DNA of 32,500 nucleotides from Chrysomallon squamiferum (GCA_012295275.1 CM022669.1:16790172-16822671); one strand, 5' to 3'; shown: positions 1-15,864, numbered from the stretch's first letter. Translations and numbers: made by a program. The notes: a model not told the origin generated them from the sequence alone.

Positions 1-588
1 AGTTGTTTGTACGAGCAGACGACACGAATATAATCAGTTATCGCAGAAGTACTGTTTCCCCAGCAGACAAAACGATTCACGCCAGCGCTCACGTATCCTA
101 GTTATATCAAAGAGAAAGTAAAAAAAAAAAAAAAAGTGAAAAAAGAAAAATGCTGTGAGAAAGGGAACACGCACTCGCATTGCAAAGAAACGTAGCAATT
201 TCGTTTCACCAGTTGTTAGCCTGCCATTACGTCAGTGCCGCAGCGTTCTCTACAAATTGCAAAAAAGGATTCAATTAAATGTCAAAGCCCATGCGACGTG
301 ATTGACGGCTGATGTCAAGTAATTGGAGCTTTGATGCTGTTTACAACGTGATAGAAATCTTCTTGAGAGTTTTGTTGCCGTAGTAGGGTAAAAAAAAAAA
401 AATAAACACATAAAAAAAAAAAAAAAAAAAAAAAGAAGAAGAAGAACAAAATGAAGATTTATATTTAATTCTGATGTTTATTTTGGTCTCTGGTTTGTTT
501 GTCGTCTTTTGTGTCTTTTTATTTTTTTTCAGTTCATAGTTACTACTGCATTTTTATTGCTAAAACCGTTAATACCAATATATTAGTT
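1..588. other. AT-rich sequence with A-tracts, no gene seen
   Basis: This stretch holds poly(A) runs at about 120-135 and 390-434 and a short GAA run. The first 110 bases are somewhat richer in CG dinucleotides than the following kilobases. No open frame, RNA gene or element is recognisable. Confidence 0.6.
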
Positions 589-785
589 AACAACGACAAC
601 AACAAAACCATTTACTGCTGCTACTACTACTTCTACTTCTACGTCAACGACGACTTCGAAATGTACTGTTTCTGCTTCGGCAATTACTACAACTGTTACT
701 ACTGATTTTTCAACGTCTATTTCTAGTACAGTTACTGCTGCTGTTACTAATACTACTACTACAATAACAATACAATTATACAACT
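589..785. repeat. Interrupted trinucleotide block (CAA / ACT / CTG types)
   Basis: Triplets of CAA, CTA, CTG, TTA and similar keep a 3-bp register for nearly 200 bases, with many single-base variants. Open frames on both strands here are by-products of this periodicity and show no protein-like composition. Confidence 0.75.
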
Positions 786-2426
<1,641 letters not shown>

Positions 2427-2545
2427 TATGGAGTGTCTGTCTGTCTCCTCTGAATATTGTACACAGTACAAACAGATTGAAACAAATACAAAGGTAACGA
2501 CAAAGTTGAAGGGTATATAATGAGATACCCACAAGAAAAGATGAA

Positions 2546-2774
<229 letters not shown>

Positions 2775-2873
2775 AAATAGGACAATAAGAACAGCTGATC
2801 AACAACAAGAAATGTTTCTCATACTTTAGTAATAGATTTTTACCAGTTATTTTCATCATAATCTTTTTTCTCA

Positions 2874-2893
2874 AATAAAGACATTATATAAAC

Positions 2894-2921
<28 letters not shown>
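2874..2921 (+). other. AATAAA signal followed by a 28-base A tract (possible retroposed 3' end)
   Basis: AATAAA at 2874-2879 is followed after 14 bases by an uninterrupted A run at 2894-2921. This spacing is typical of a cleaved polyadenylated transcript end, as at the 3' end of a processed retrocopy or LINE. No coding remnant or target-site duplication could be recognised upstream, and A-runs are frequent in this DNA, so the call is weak. Confidence 0.3.
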
Positions 2922-4436
<1,515 letters not shown>

Positions 4437-4534
4437 ACTCTACCTCTCTAGCTCTCAATCTATATATAAGCTATCTGTCTATCCCTGTCTTTCTTTTTGT
4501 TTTTTAATTTAATTTTCGTTTTTCTCACACTAAG

Positions 4535-4588
4535 ATCAGTTCTGATGTTACGCAATCGTAAACTGGTTACGATCCGCAGAGCTGCGGA
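4535..4588. other. Three abutting perfect small inverted repeats
   Basis: ATCAG-TT-CTGAT (4535-4546), TCGTAA-ACTGG-TTACGA (4556-4572) and TCCGCAG-AG-CTGCGGA (4573-4588) are perfect stems. The last two abut with no gap. The segment is richer in G+C than its surroundings. No known RNA family is recognised. Confidence 0.5.
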
Positions 4589-4994
4589 GATAATGGTCCC
4601 GAGTGTGTCATCATTTCTCAGACTCATCAATTTACCTACAAGCATCAAAGAACATTTGGACATTTGAAATGATCCCTGCCGGCTTTTTTAATATCCCTGC
4701 CTACAGGAGACTGTAATTATTGTACCCATTTATTTATATTTGTACTCAAAGTGACGTTAACAAATGCATTTATGTTAATCAGTTTAGTTGTGTTGTTCTG
4801 GTCGGAAAATAAAGTAAAATGAAATAAATGACGTAAATAAATAAATATAAATAAATAAATAAATAAATAAATATTCATATAAGCAAGGAAGCATAACAAA
4901 TAAACAGAAAATTAGTATGACAAATGAATTCATTTATTCGCTAGTAGCTATAAAAATAAATAAAAAAAGCAATTGTAGTATAGCATGTATGAAT
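4589..4994. other. AT-rich unique sequence with (TAAA)n run
   Basis: This segment ends in a TAAA/AATA tetranucleotide run at about 4831-4873. The unique part before it, together with that tail, could be the 3' end of an old retroposon, but no family is recognised. Confidence 0.4.
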
Positions 4995-5172
4995 GTAATT
5001 TTGTGTATATGTTTGTGTTTATATATGTGTTTGTGTGGGTGTGTGTATGTGTGTGTATATATATCTGAATAGTTATATATATATATATATATCTATATGT
5101 CAATCTGTCTGTCTGTCTATCTGTCTATCTCTCTAGCTATATATATATCTATCTATATATCTATCTATCTAT
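4995..5172. repeat. Compound TG / TA / TCTG / TCTA microsatellite
   Basis: Runs of GTGT, TATA, CTGT and CTAT units follow one another, each shifting into the next by single-base changes. Confidence 0.85.
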
Positions 5173-5261
5173 GATATTAACTTTCAGATAAGAAAAAAAA
5201 ATGGTTATAATATATGAAGCCTCGTTATAAACATTCCAAAACATATTTTTCTTTCTTCTTC

Positions 5262-5375
5262 TTCTACTTTTTATTTTTTTTATTTTTTATTTTTTATTTT
5301 TTTAATCTTAAACTCAGAAACTTGCTAATTCCACTGGCATATTACATGACTCAACCACTGCACGCGTGTTAATCA
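5262..5375 (-). mobile_element. Possible tRNA-derived SINE remnant
   Basis: Read on the minus strand, GTGCAGTGGTTGAG (starting at 5363) resembles a Pol III A box as found in SINE heads. About 48 bases later GAGTTTAAGATT resembles a decayed B box. The spacing fits a tRNA. An A-rich tail of AATAAA/TAAAAA units runs down to about 5275, as expected at a SINE 3' end. No target-site duplication was verified. The whole could be a degraded tRNA retropseudogene. Confidence 0.35.
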
Positions 5376-6120
5376 TTTCTGAAGAAAACGATTACAACAT
5401 TCAGCGGCTGCAGCCGACAACTTTGTTGCGATATTCCAAGCCTGTGTTCGGTTTATGCCACTTAACTCAAAACGTCGTGCATCGGGAACGAATCAGCTGC
5501 AGTCCTGTCACAAAACAACAGCAAAAACGTCGAGACAAAGCTTCGCTAAAACGCATCACTACGTGACCGTCAATAGAAAACTGAAGTTTACGCGAGATCT
5601 GACTAGAGCCCACATTACAGAAAAGTTTTATTTTTCTCTTCTTTTCTTTTTTTCTTTTTTTTTGTTGTCAACAGAACAAATGAGAAAAGAAACCTGGTTC
5701 GTTCTTCGTAATACTGAACTCGACTTTTCCCTAGCGTGTTTGTGACGTGATTTACCTTTAAGTAAAAAAAAAAAAAAAAAAAAAGCACTTTAGACGCAGA
5801 TTTTCAGGATCATCGTGACTTGAAGCCGACTGAGAATGATAAAGGTTAAACATGCAAGCTAGAGAAATGAACTGCATGAAAAAAAAAAAAAAAAAAAAAA
5901 ATGACACACAGTTCAGTCGTCTGTTTTAGAAACTCTTACAAAATGCTTAAAAGCGACTCTTTCTTATAAACGTAACGCAAGAGAGGAAAATCATGTGATC
6001 TGTACCAGTTAGTGTCAAAGTGTGAAGGTGCAAACTAATCGACTGAATTAATTATGATGGCTTCGTTTCTCGTGAGAGGCGGTCGGTTCTAATAATAAAC
6101 TTCTTCGTTAAAAGAAATTA
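5376..6120. other. Unique sequence of higher CpG content, no gene assigned
   Basis: Roughly 5376-5620 is less AT-rich and carries many CG dinucleotides. Open frames at 5366-5566 and 5455-5745 show no recognisable domain. Poly(A) runs follow at 5764-5784 and 5879-5901. A short unrecognised exon cannot be excluded. Confidence 0.4.
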
Positions 6121-6185
6121 TATTTCTTTCTTTCTTTCTTTATTTGTTTGTTTGTTTTTCTTTGTTTCTTTGTTTCTTTATTGTT
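6121..6185. repeat. TTTC / TTTG tetranucleotide run
   Basis: TTTC units pass into TTTG and TTTC/TTTG mixtures. Confidence 0.8.
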
Positions 6186-6199
6186 GTTTTGTGATAGTG

Positions 6200-6530
6200 G
6201 TGTTATCGTTAACATTTGTGATGTTGTTAGTAGTAGTTATAATAGTAATATTAACAGCAGTAGTAATTGCAGTAATATTAGTAGTAGTAACAGTAACAGT
6301 AGAAGTAGTAGTTTGAAGTACTAATGGAAACAGCGGCAGCAGTAGTAGCAGTTATTGTAGTCTTTGTTGTAGTTGTAGCGAAGTTATTACTCTTCAGTTT
6401 TGAAACTTTTGGAGAGTGGGTTGTTTGTTGACAGTAGTATTAGTAGCAGTAGTAGTAGCAGCAGTAGTAGTAGTAACAGTAGACGTAGTAGCAACAATGG
6501 TAATAGTTGTAGCAGTAGTAGTAGTAATGA
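6200..6530. repeat. Interrupted trinucleotide block (AGT/AGC/AAC type)
   Basis: GTA, GCA, ACA and TTA triplets keep a 3-bp rhythm over about 330 bases, broken at about 6310-6420 by less repetitive sequence. No conserved reading frame is present. Confidence 0.75.
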
Positions 6531-7050
6531 TACATTAGTCAAGTATTATCATTTAGATATCAAAGTAACAGTATAAATAAACACGACAGATTAATCTAAT
6601 CACACGGGTACACTGTGTTAAATGCTGAATTGAGATATCAAATTAACACGCTGTAACAGACACTGTACACAATCCACTTAGTCTTTCACCACATCGAAAT
6701 AAACCTGCACAATTTCACGGGCTCACTTTAATGAAATATCTTTGACTTAAAATAAAAGCCAGACGTTTTCATTACGTACCTAGCCTGCTAAAGCTATTAA
6801 ATGTGACTCTTTCTAAGGGCCGAAAAAGCTGTCTGTTTCATTCTAATACTGAAGTTTAAAACAAAAACTACCCAAATGTTTAGCTGTTCTATCACCGAGT
6901 GCTGTAAGATTTTGGTTTTAGGTTTAAGATGTGTTCATTTATATTACCTCCATCTCCGTCTTTTAAGGGCTTTTAAGATGAATGTTTTATTTCTTTTTTG
7001 ATCAGTTTTAGAATCGATTTTTAGCCCTTGCTGGACGGTGGGTTTATTTT
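6531..7050. other. Unique AT-rich sequence, nothing recognised
   Basis: Normal-complexity DNA without a protein-like frame or RNA gene. Confidence 0.55.
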
Positions 7051-7102
7051 TATTGTGTCTATTATTATTGATATTGTTATTATTATTATTATTATTATCG
7101 TC

Positions 7103-7133
<31 letters not shown>

Positions 7134-7140
7134 TTGTTTT
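7051..7140. repeat. ATT then GTT trinucleotide run
   Basis: ATT/TAT triplets change to GTT triplets at about 7097. The leucine-rich frame across it is an artefact. Confidence 0.85.
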
Positions 7141-7439
7141 GTTCCTCTTCACGTTTGACATTACAAAAATTGGAGCACGTACTGCTCAGTGCATATGGAG
7201 ATTATGATAGTATTTTATAAACGATATTGCAGCTTAATACTTCTTTAGACACCTTCATATTATTACTAATGAGAACATCTAATAACATAAATTTTGTATT
7301 CATAATAGCTGTTGATTCACGATAGCTTGGACAGTTTTATTAGATAACGCCAGTAACTCTAACTCATTACTCAAAATGTTTGCTAGAGTTACCTTTTCTT
7401 CTCTCTTTATTCTCCGTGAGAACCAGTGAGAACACTAGC
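7141..7439. other. Unique AT-rich sequence, nothing recognised
   Basis: About 300 bases of normal complexity with no feature that I can support. Confidence 0.5.
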
Positions 7440-7580
7440 AATAACAGCAACAACGACGACGACATCAGCAATAAGAATATCAATATCAATAATAATAATA
7501 AGAACAACAACAACAAGAAGAAGAAGAAGAACAACAACAACAACAACAAAAACAATAACAATAGCAATAACAACAATATT
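7440..7580. repeat. Interrupted trinucleotide block (AAT / AAC / AAG)
   Basis: CAA, CGA, AAT, AAC and AAG triplets run in one register. Asn-, Thr- and Leu-rich open frames on both strands follow from this. Confidence 0.85.
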
Positions 7581-7825
7581 TTCCATTATGCTTGATAACA
7601 GTTATCCTTCGCTTCCAGTTAGGAAATAAAACGCAAATTGAAAAGAAAGTTAAACTGGAGTAAAAAATGTATCTGTACACTTGGGAAATCAAATAATTAA
7701 AGTTTCAACCTTTCTCACCGAGAAAATAAAGAAAAAAAAACAAGAAGAAGAAGAAGAGGAAAAGATAATGTTAAAACATGAGCATGAAAAGGTTCGCTAA
7801 TAAGAGATTTTTTGATGAATGTAAT
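7581..7825. other. AT-rich sequence with short A and GAA runs
   Basis: An A-run and GAA units occur at about 7731-7762. No gene is seen. Confidence 0.5.
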
Positions 7826-8000
7826 TTCTTTATCATCATCACCATCATCATTAGAATCATTATCATTAGCATCACAGTTATCTTCGTCTTCAAAGTCGTT
7901 GTAACTACGACTCCATCAACAGTACTACCACCCATCGTCATCATCATTACCATCATCATTATTATAATAATCATCAACATCATCATCATTATTATTAATT
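7826..8000. repeat. Interrupted trinucleotide block (ATC/ATT)
   Basis: TCATCATTA-type triplets dominate, with a less regular stretch near 7880-7930. Confidence 0.8.
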
Positions 8001-8494
8001 GAATTATTTATTCTTACATTTTTTGTTTAAGGTCCCCGCTTTTATTTCGGTTTATTTGTATTACATATTCCATCTATTTTTTTTTCTCTTCTTCTATTTA
8101 GGAATTAATTTCTACTGCTACTTACCTCTAATAATAACTGGGATACGAAGTGAAATATATTAATCAAGAAAGTAATCATGACACAATGGCAGAAAGAAGA
8201 ATAAAAATCAAACTACATAAAGAAATCTGCTTTTGAAAAGAGTTTATTTATTGTTTTCCTTTGTAGTCAGAAAATGAACAATAATTGAAGATTTATTTTA
8301 GATTTTTTTTCATTATAATTTGTTTATCAGAAGGATTTTGTTCTGTTACAACATTTTTAATGATCATGGAAATTATGCTTTCATAAATCTTCATTGTTAT
8401 TTTATTATTTTTATTCATTTTTAATTATTTTATTTATTTATTTCTTAAAATATAGGACTAAAATATGGACGTATAGTTTTCAGTATCATAATCA
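8001..8494. other. AT-rich sequence, nothing recognised
   Basis: T-rich DNA with a short TTTA run near 8418-8443. No gene signal is visible. Confidence 0.5.
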
Positions 8495-8572
8495 TCTTCA
8501 TCTTCATTATTATTATTATTATTATTATATAACTGTTGTTATTGTTGTTGTTATTGTTGTTGTCGTTGCTAC
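8495..8572. repeat. Trinucleotide run (ATT to GTT)
   Basis: TCA/ATT triplets pass into GTT/GTC triplets. Confidence 0.8.
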
Positions 8573-8948
8573 TGCTCACGTCATTTCATTATCACTAAGG
8601 AATATTCATTCGTTTGTTCAAACATTATTTCATTCTTGCTTTCTTTCCTGCATTGTTAATGACATGGTTCAACAACAAGAATCTATCGCCTCACAGTTTT
8701 AAAGGTCAAAGACTTAGAGGTGTAACCAGGAGCACTTGAAAACGTGATAATGAAAATCTTTTCTCGTTTCTTCTCTTTCTTCTTTATTTTTTCTCCTTCT
8801 TATTTTCTTAAATAAAAAAAATAAAAAAATAGAAACTGTTTTTCTTTCAGTTTTTAAATGAATAATGATGACGTCAGTTCAGTACTGTGATAAAATATTT
8901 ATTTTCTGAAATGGTCGACATTTAATTTGTTTTATTTAAAATCAATGA

Positions 8949-8950
<2 letters not shown>
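8573..8950. other. AT-rich unique sequence containing one CRE palindrome
   Basis: TGACGTCA lies at 8869-8876 inside ATGATGACGTCAGTTC. It matches the full cAMP-response-element palindrome, but an isolated 8-mer is expected by chance now and then. The rest is AT-rich with no gene. Confidence 0.4.

Positions 8951-8994
<44 letters not shown>
8951..8994. repeat. (AG)n tract
   Basis: About 44 bases of AG dinucleotides. Confidence 0.97.
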
Positions 8995-8995
<1 letters not shown>

Positions 8996-9187
8996 AAATA
9001 AATAAATGAAATGACCTTTAAGATTGAAATTACTGAACAACAAACGAGAAACAGATATTTTCAACAGAGAAACAGAAAAATAAAAACACGGATGTCATTA
9101 GCTTCATTAATTATTTTCTTCTTTTTAAGTTCATTAACTAAAAAACAGATATTAATTAAAATGACTATTTCTTTTCAATATATCTGT

Positions 9188-9267
9188 TTGTGCTTGTGTG
9201 TGTGTGCGTGTGTGTGCGTGTGTGTGGGTATGTGTGTGTGTGTGTGTGGGTGGGTGGTTGTGTGTGA
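9188..9267. repeat. (TG)n tract with CG and GG interruptions
   Basis: TG dinucleotides are interrupted by GCG and GGG variants and end in a GGTGGGTGG segment. Alternating purine/pyrimidine DNA of this kind is Z-DNA-prone. Confidence 0.95.
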
Positions 9268-9890
9268 ATAAGATCTAGCATTTTAACTACTCTTGGAAAA
9301 CATGAATGTTCACAGTTACAAACAAATTCTAAATTAAGTGTTTTTATTGTGGTTTAAAAGAAGAAAGGGACAGAGAATTTACAAAAAAAAAAAAAAAAGA
9401 GAGAGAGAGAGAGAAAAAAACAACAACAAAAAAACAATATAGCTACCAGAGTGGATAAAATTAATGAATGTTCATTTAACGATACCTGCACTTTCTTAAT
9501 ATGATTGCTATCAGGCTTTGAAACACTTAAAATCTGCCGTAAAAATCTTTCTGAAATAACACCGTACATGATTTACGATGGAAATATTTTTTGTTAAAAA
9601 GATGCACAGTCAAAAAAAGCTATTGCGTTAATTTTCGCTAAAATAAGCTCGTTGTTTCATGTTCCACAGATGAATTCAAGGGCAGATTATTGCGCTGTAA
9701 AGCGAGGCCTGTTTAGGAAAACGAAGCATTTTTAAAAAATAAAATCTGAAGGAAATCGTTTATATCAGCATTTGTGCAATGGAAGGGAAAAAAAAAAAAA
9801 CACTGATAATTTATCACAGAGTATAAAAGTTAGAGCAGTCCGACAATGAAATGCAATCCGTTAATTTTCAATTATTGCGATCTAATAGTT
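9268..9890. other. AT-rich sequence with A and GA runs, no gene seen
   Basis: An A16-(GA)8-A7 composite lies at about 9383-9420 and an A-run at about 9788-9800. The small minus-strand frame at 9354-9569 has no recognisable domain. Confidence 0.5.
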
Positions 9891-10169
9891 AAGTAGTGGT
9901 GGTGGTGGTGGTAATGGTGGTAACTGTAGTAATAGAAGTAGTTCTTTATTATTTTTTTGGTGGTGGTGGTGGTGGTGGTGGTGGTTGTAACAGTAGTTGT
10001 AGTTGTTCTTATGGAAGTAATAACGACAGACGCAGTACAAGTTGTAGTAGCAGTAGCAGTAGTAGTAATGCTTAATAGTTATAGTAGCAGAGAAAAACAG
10101 CATTAGTTGCAGTAACTGTAGTACTAGTTCTACTAGTAGTAGTAACAGTAGTAGAAATAGTAGTAGTTT

Positions 10170-10225
<56 letters not shown>

Positions 10226-10255
10226 ATAGTAGAAGAAGAAGAAGCAGTAGCAAAA
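9891..10255. repeat. Long interrupted trinucleotide block (GGT / AGT)
   Basis: Two GGT runs (9894-9912, 9958-9984) are followed by AGT/AGC triplets and a nearly pure (AGT)n run at about 10164-10223. The minus-strand poly-Leu/poly-His frame is an artefact. Confidence 0.9.
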
Positions 10256-11175
<920 letters not shown>

Positions 11176-11204
11176 TTTGTCTATACCTAATGCTTGATTC
11201 TAAA

Positions 11205-11244
11205 CAATAATAATAATAATATAATAATAATAATAATAATAATA

Positions 11245-11277
<33 letters not shown>

Positions 11278-11352
11278 AATAATAATTATAATATAATAAT
11301 AATAATAATAATAAATAATAATAATAAATAATAATAATAATAATAATAACAG
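11205..11352. repeat. (TAA)n block with slips
   Basis: AAT triplets interrupted by occasional ATA and GAT units. Confidence 0.95.
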
Positions 11353-11954
11353 AAACAAGGATTAAATGAGAATTTGTAAAAAAAAAAAACATAGTTTAAT
11401 GAGAGAGTTTACTATTATATACTAACAGTGAACTATTAGAATCTCTTTAATTTTTTTTCTATAAAAAGCATTGCTATTTCTGAACACTGAAGAGCTATAA
11501 ATATAATCGATTACAGTTGGAGTGTGATAAAATTCATCGAGCTTGTAACGATGTAAGAAGAGATCGCTGAATGTGAAGTTTTTTTCTTTTTTCTATCATT
11601 ATTTTAATCACTAAAGTTTAAGGTATCGATTCAATACCATATCAACTATACAATGACAGTGGTATGACAGAAAGATTCAATCTCATGTGTTTCATATAGC
11701 TGAATGGCTTAAATGCGTTGAAGATAAACCACAGCTTTTAATTCGGTGTTTTCTGCATTATTTTATTACAGTATATGCTTTTAAATAAATAACAAACAGG
11801 TCGTTGTAGATTTTGATAATGTTTAAGAGAGAGAGAATATTTTAAGAGACAGAAAAAAACAGCTCATTACTATTTACCTGTCTTGATATTGATGCAAAGA
11901 AACATTGCTATCATATACTATAACTTTTCCAAGCATACATCTACATACATTTTA
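11353..11954. other. AT-rich unique sequence, nothing recognised
   Basis: No protein-like frame, RNA gene or element was seen in these 600 bases. Short A and T runs only. Confidence 0.5.
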
Positions 11955-12130
11955 AATAATAATATTATCATCATCATCATCATCATACTCATAAGTACTA
12001 CTACTACTACTACTACTACTATTACTACTACTATTACTTCTACTACTGCTGCTACAACAATAACAACTACTACTACTATTATTATAACTGTTGTTGCTGT
12101 TGTTGTTGTTGTTGTTGCCGTCGTGATTCT
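11955..12130. repeat. Interrupted trinucleotide block (ATC, ACT, GTT)
   Basis: The run changes in order from ATC to ACT to ATT to GTT triplets without losing register. Confidence 0.85.
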
Positions 12131-12800
12131 TGTTTTGTTTTTATAACCCTTACGTGCTGACGTGTTTTCTAAACAGATATTGTGTTCTCTTGTTGATCTA
12201 AAATAACATAAACCGTAGTACTTTTAAAATAGTTTTTACACCTATTTGATTGATTAAAATGTTCCACAGCTTCCATGCCTTGGGTACTTTTGTAAACTCT
12301 TCTTAGTATTTCAATTCTCTTTTTTTACATCCCTAATCAAGCTGAGACGAAATTAAACCAAAATATACTAGCATATCAAATATCGCTGCTTTGTTAAAAT
12401 TACATTAGTAATATATATTTTTTCTTACGTTGTGAGAGTCATATTACATTACCTAATGTATTTTTAATCGTGTTTTTTTTTTTTTTTTTTTCTGTTCATA
12501 GTGTTGATAAAATATTTTTTATACTAAATTAATAGCAGCGGATTGGTATTTTTACAAAATATTTTACTTGTTAAATTCTATTTTCAGTCTTTAATGAAGC
12601 TACGAAATAAAACTGTCTGTGGGTTTAATGCTAAGGCTGGCTTTCACAGAAGTGATTAAATTTAATCCTGTTTGTTATAGCCGAATCAAAGTATAGTAAA
12701 AGGACAGTGAAAAGAACAGATGAAAATTGCTTGAATGTACTTGTGTGATTAAGATTATTATTATTCCTATTATATTGCAGATTGGATTATTTGGTGAAGG
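12131..12800. other. AT-rich unique sequence, nothing recognised
   Basis: A T-run of about 19 bases lies at 12473-12491. No gene signal was found. Confidence 0.5.
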
Positions 12801-12962
12801 TAATACTTGTAGTAGTCGAAGTGGTAGTAGTAGTGGTAGTAATAGTACTAGTGGTAGCGGTTGAGTAGTAGCAGTGGCAATAGTAGTAGTAGTAATAGTA
12901 GTAAAACTATTATGTAGTGATAGAAGCAGTAGTAGTAGTTATAGTAGCAGGAGTAGTAATAA

Positions 12963-13010
<48 letters not shown>

Positions 13011-13075
13011 AAATAGTGCTGGTAAGAATGGAGGAGATGACGTAATGATGATGGTGGGTAAGATTTGATGATGAT
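12801..13075. repeat. Interrupted trinucleotide block (AGT, GGT, ATG)
   Basis: AGT, GGT, AGC and AAT triplets with a pure (AGT)n core at about 12961-13008, ending in GATGATG units. The Ser-rich frame through it is an artefact. Confidence 0.88.
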
Positions 13076-13410
13076 TTATTTCAAGTTATTTGATGTAGGA
13101 AACCTCTATCACTGAAATTAATTATCAAAACGTCGCTGAATTTATGCACATTAACGTAAACTATATAATGTTAGAAAGATTTTATAGAACAGCTCAAAAA
13201 CATATCTGTTCCTTTCAATATTGTTAATTTAAGTGAAATACCCCCGTGATTACAGAAATGTGTTTTGTTGTTTTATCCTTTCTCTTATCACCTAATTTCA
13301 TTCCATTTATTTCATTGACGCCAGAAAATATGATAGAATCTAAATTCATTACTAACGATCAGTTTTTATATTAGATTTCATTATTATATTTAAAAAAAAA
13401 TAAAAGAAAT
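13076..13410. other. AT-rich unique sequence, nothing recognised
   Basis: About 330 bases of normal complexity, with no supportable feature. Confidence 0.5.
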
Positions 13411-13881
13411 AATGTTATTATTATTAATATTAGTTGTTGTAGTAGTAGAAGCAGTGGCAATACTGGTATCAGTCGCTGTTGTTGTCGTCGTAGTGGTAAT
13501 GCAAGTTCTTATAGCAGATAAATAAGAGCAAGAGTATTTGCATTATTACCATTATTTTTATCAATATTATTGTCTTTATTATTAATATTTGCTGTTATTG
13601 CTGTAGTAATAGTAGAAGTAATAGCAGCAGTAATAGTAGTAGTAGTAGTAATTAAAGAAGGTAGTTGTACTATTATCATTATAATCATTATCATTACCGT
13701 TATCATTATCATTACAATTATTATTATTATTATCATTATTATTATCATCATTATCATTACCATCATCAACTGAAATTATGCCATAAATTGATCCTATCAT
13801 CATCATTATCATCATCACCCTTATTATTATTATTGTTATTGTTATTATTACTATTATTTTATTATGATTATTATTATTATT

Positions 13882-13913
<32 letters not shown>

Positions 13914-13940
13914 GACGCTTGCTGTTGTTATTATTACCTG
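13411..13940. repeat. Long interrupted trinucleotide block (ATT, AGT, ATC, GTT)
   Basis: Over 500 bases in one largely continuous 3-bp rhythm. Its sub-blocks are GTA/GTC, ATT, AGT, ATC/ATT and a terminal (GTT)n at about 13885-13912. Several overlapping low-complexity frames on both strands arise from it. Confidence 0.88.
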
Positions 13941-14185
13941 TGGACAGGTATCTAAGGGTGTGTATGTGTGGGTGCGTCTTAGCTCTTTTTAATTAAAGTG
14001 CCTCGTTATTTATTTACACAAAGCAACATTCTGCAATTACTTCATATCGATTTAACACTTTTTGTTATTTTATCACCTAGAACATAACGGTCAAACATTC
14101 TCGATTTCGTATTTTTAATTTATTTTTCTTTATTTTCTTCTTGTGTTCTTTAGTCTTCGATTAGCATTCATGAATATTTATTTAT
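13941..14185. other. AT-rich unique sequence, nothing recognised
   Basis: About 245 bases of normal complexity with no gene signal. Confidence 0.5.
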
Positions 14186-14194
14186 TTCAATAAT

Positions 14195-14267
<73 letters not shown>

Positions 14268-14325
14268 TAATAATATAATAATTAATAATAATAATAATAA
14301 TAATGATGATGATGATGATGAATGA
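14186..14325. repeat. (TAA)n block ending in (TGA)n
   Basis: Nearly pure AAT triplets for 110 bases with two 2-bp slips near 14266-14284, then GATGATG units. Confidence 0.95.
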
Positions 14326-14430
14326 TAATGATAAAAAAGGAAAGAAAGAAAGCAAAGAAACAAAGAAATAACAAAACTAATTACGCTAATATGTCTTTAA
14401 ATAAATTTAAAACATTTTTAATTTTATTTC

Positions 14431-14435
<5 letters not shown>

Positions 14436-14466
<31 letters not shown>

Positions 14467-14470
14467 TTTT
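14436..14470. repeat. (TTTA)n run
   Basis: Eight or so TTTA units. Confidence 0.95.
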
Positions 14471-14615
14471 GAATTCGGTAACAAACAGCCCCAAACTCTA
14501 CGGATAACGCAAAAACTGTTGTTTTATATGACCCTTTGCAAACCCACGAAAGAACAAATCCTGGAGTAGTAAGTAGTTGAGTATTGATTGGAATACATGG
14601 ACGTTTAGAAATACC
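14471..14615. other. Short unique spacer, nothing recognised
   Basis: About 145 bases of normal complexity between two repeat blocks. Confidence 0.5.
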
Positions 14616-15254
14616 TCGTATTACTATTGCTAATACTCATACTAATACTAATACTGCCGTTACTGTTACTTCTACAACTACTACTACTACCACTGCTATT
14701 ATTAATATTACTACTTGTTCTATTACTACAACATTACTACAGCTACTGCTACTACTATTACTTTAACCACGACTACTACGTCTATTATTATTTCTTCTGC
14801 TACTTTTACAACATATTACTATTACTACAAATCTACAACTGTTATTACTAAAAATACTAATACTGTTAGTATTGACTATTACAACTAGTACTTCAATATC
14901 TACTACTACTATTAATTCCATTTCATCTTCTACTAAATTATTGTTATTACTACTACTACCACTGCTACAATTTTGTTTTTTCATTTGTTTTGTTGTTGTT
15001 GTTAATATTACAACTATTACTTCTTCTTAATAATACTATTTCTAATACATATCATCATCATCTTTATAATCCCAGTCGTTGCCATGTTGTTGTTGTTGTT
15101 GTCATTACTATTATCACTTTAATTATTATTATTATTATTATTAATTATTAATTATTATTATTATCATCATCATCATTATTATTAATATTAATTATTAAAT
15201 ATTTTTATTATTGTTATTATTATTATTAATTATTGTTATTATTATTATTTATTA

Positions 15255-15327
<73 letters not shown>

Positions 15328-15330
15328 CAA
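14616..15330. repeat. Longest interrupted trinucleotide block (ACT/ATT, GTT, ATT)
   Basis: About 700 bases with a 3-bp rhythm. Degenerate ACT/ATT/GCT triplets fill 14620-14960, GTT and ATC units follow, and a nearly pure (ATT)n core lies at about 15229-15324. Open frames on both strands through it are low-complexity. Confidence 0.88.
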
Positions 15331-15782
15331 TCTGCAATCAGTTTACTCTAGTGACTATACAAAACACAAGTTCATTACGAAGCTGATAAACACGCAATCG
15401 GCAATTTCATTAATCAAAAAAAAATACTACGATCACTTCATAATTACGACCGCCTTGACAAATAAACCAGCTCCCTGTGGATCTATCTTATTAACCATCA
15501 CGCAAACAGTATTTCCCAGAGTACAAAACACAATAGCAAATAATAAAATAACAAGGTAATTAATAAGCAAAACCATGTTTGATTAACTAGTCATATTTCA
15601 TAGAAAATGACAAAGGTGACATGATGAAAGTAATAAAATTGCAGTGATCATCGTACAGCAGTGATCTCGCTGGCCACTGGGAAACAATACTACTTAATAA
15701 TAACTGGGTTGGATATATTTAATTTATTAATATGATGTTGAAGATTAAGTAGAGCAAGCAAATATACACGTATATTCACGTT

Positions 15783-15784
<2 letters not shown>
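15331..15784. other. Unique AT-rich sequence, nothing recognised
   Basis: The open frame reaching 15559 begins inside the ATT repeat. Its unique C-terminal half matches no domain I recognise. Confidence 0.5.
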
Positions 15785-15864
<80 letters not shown>

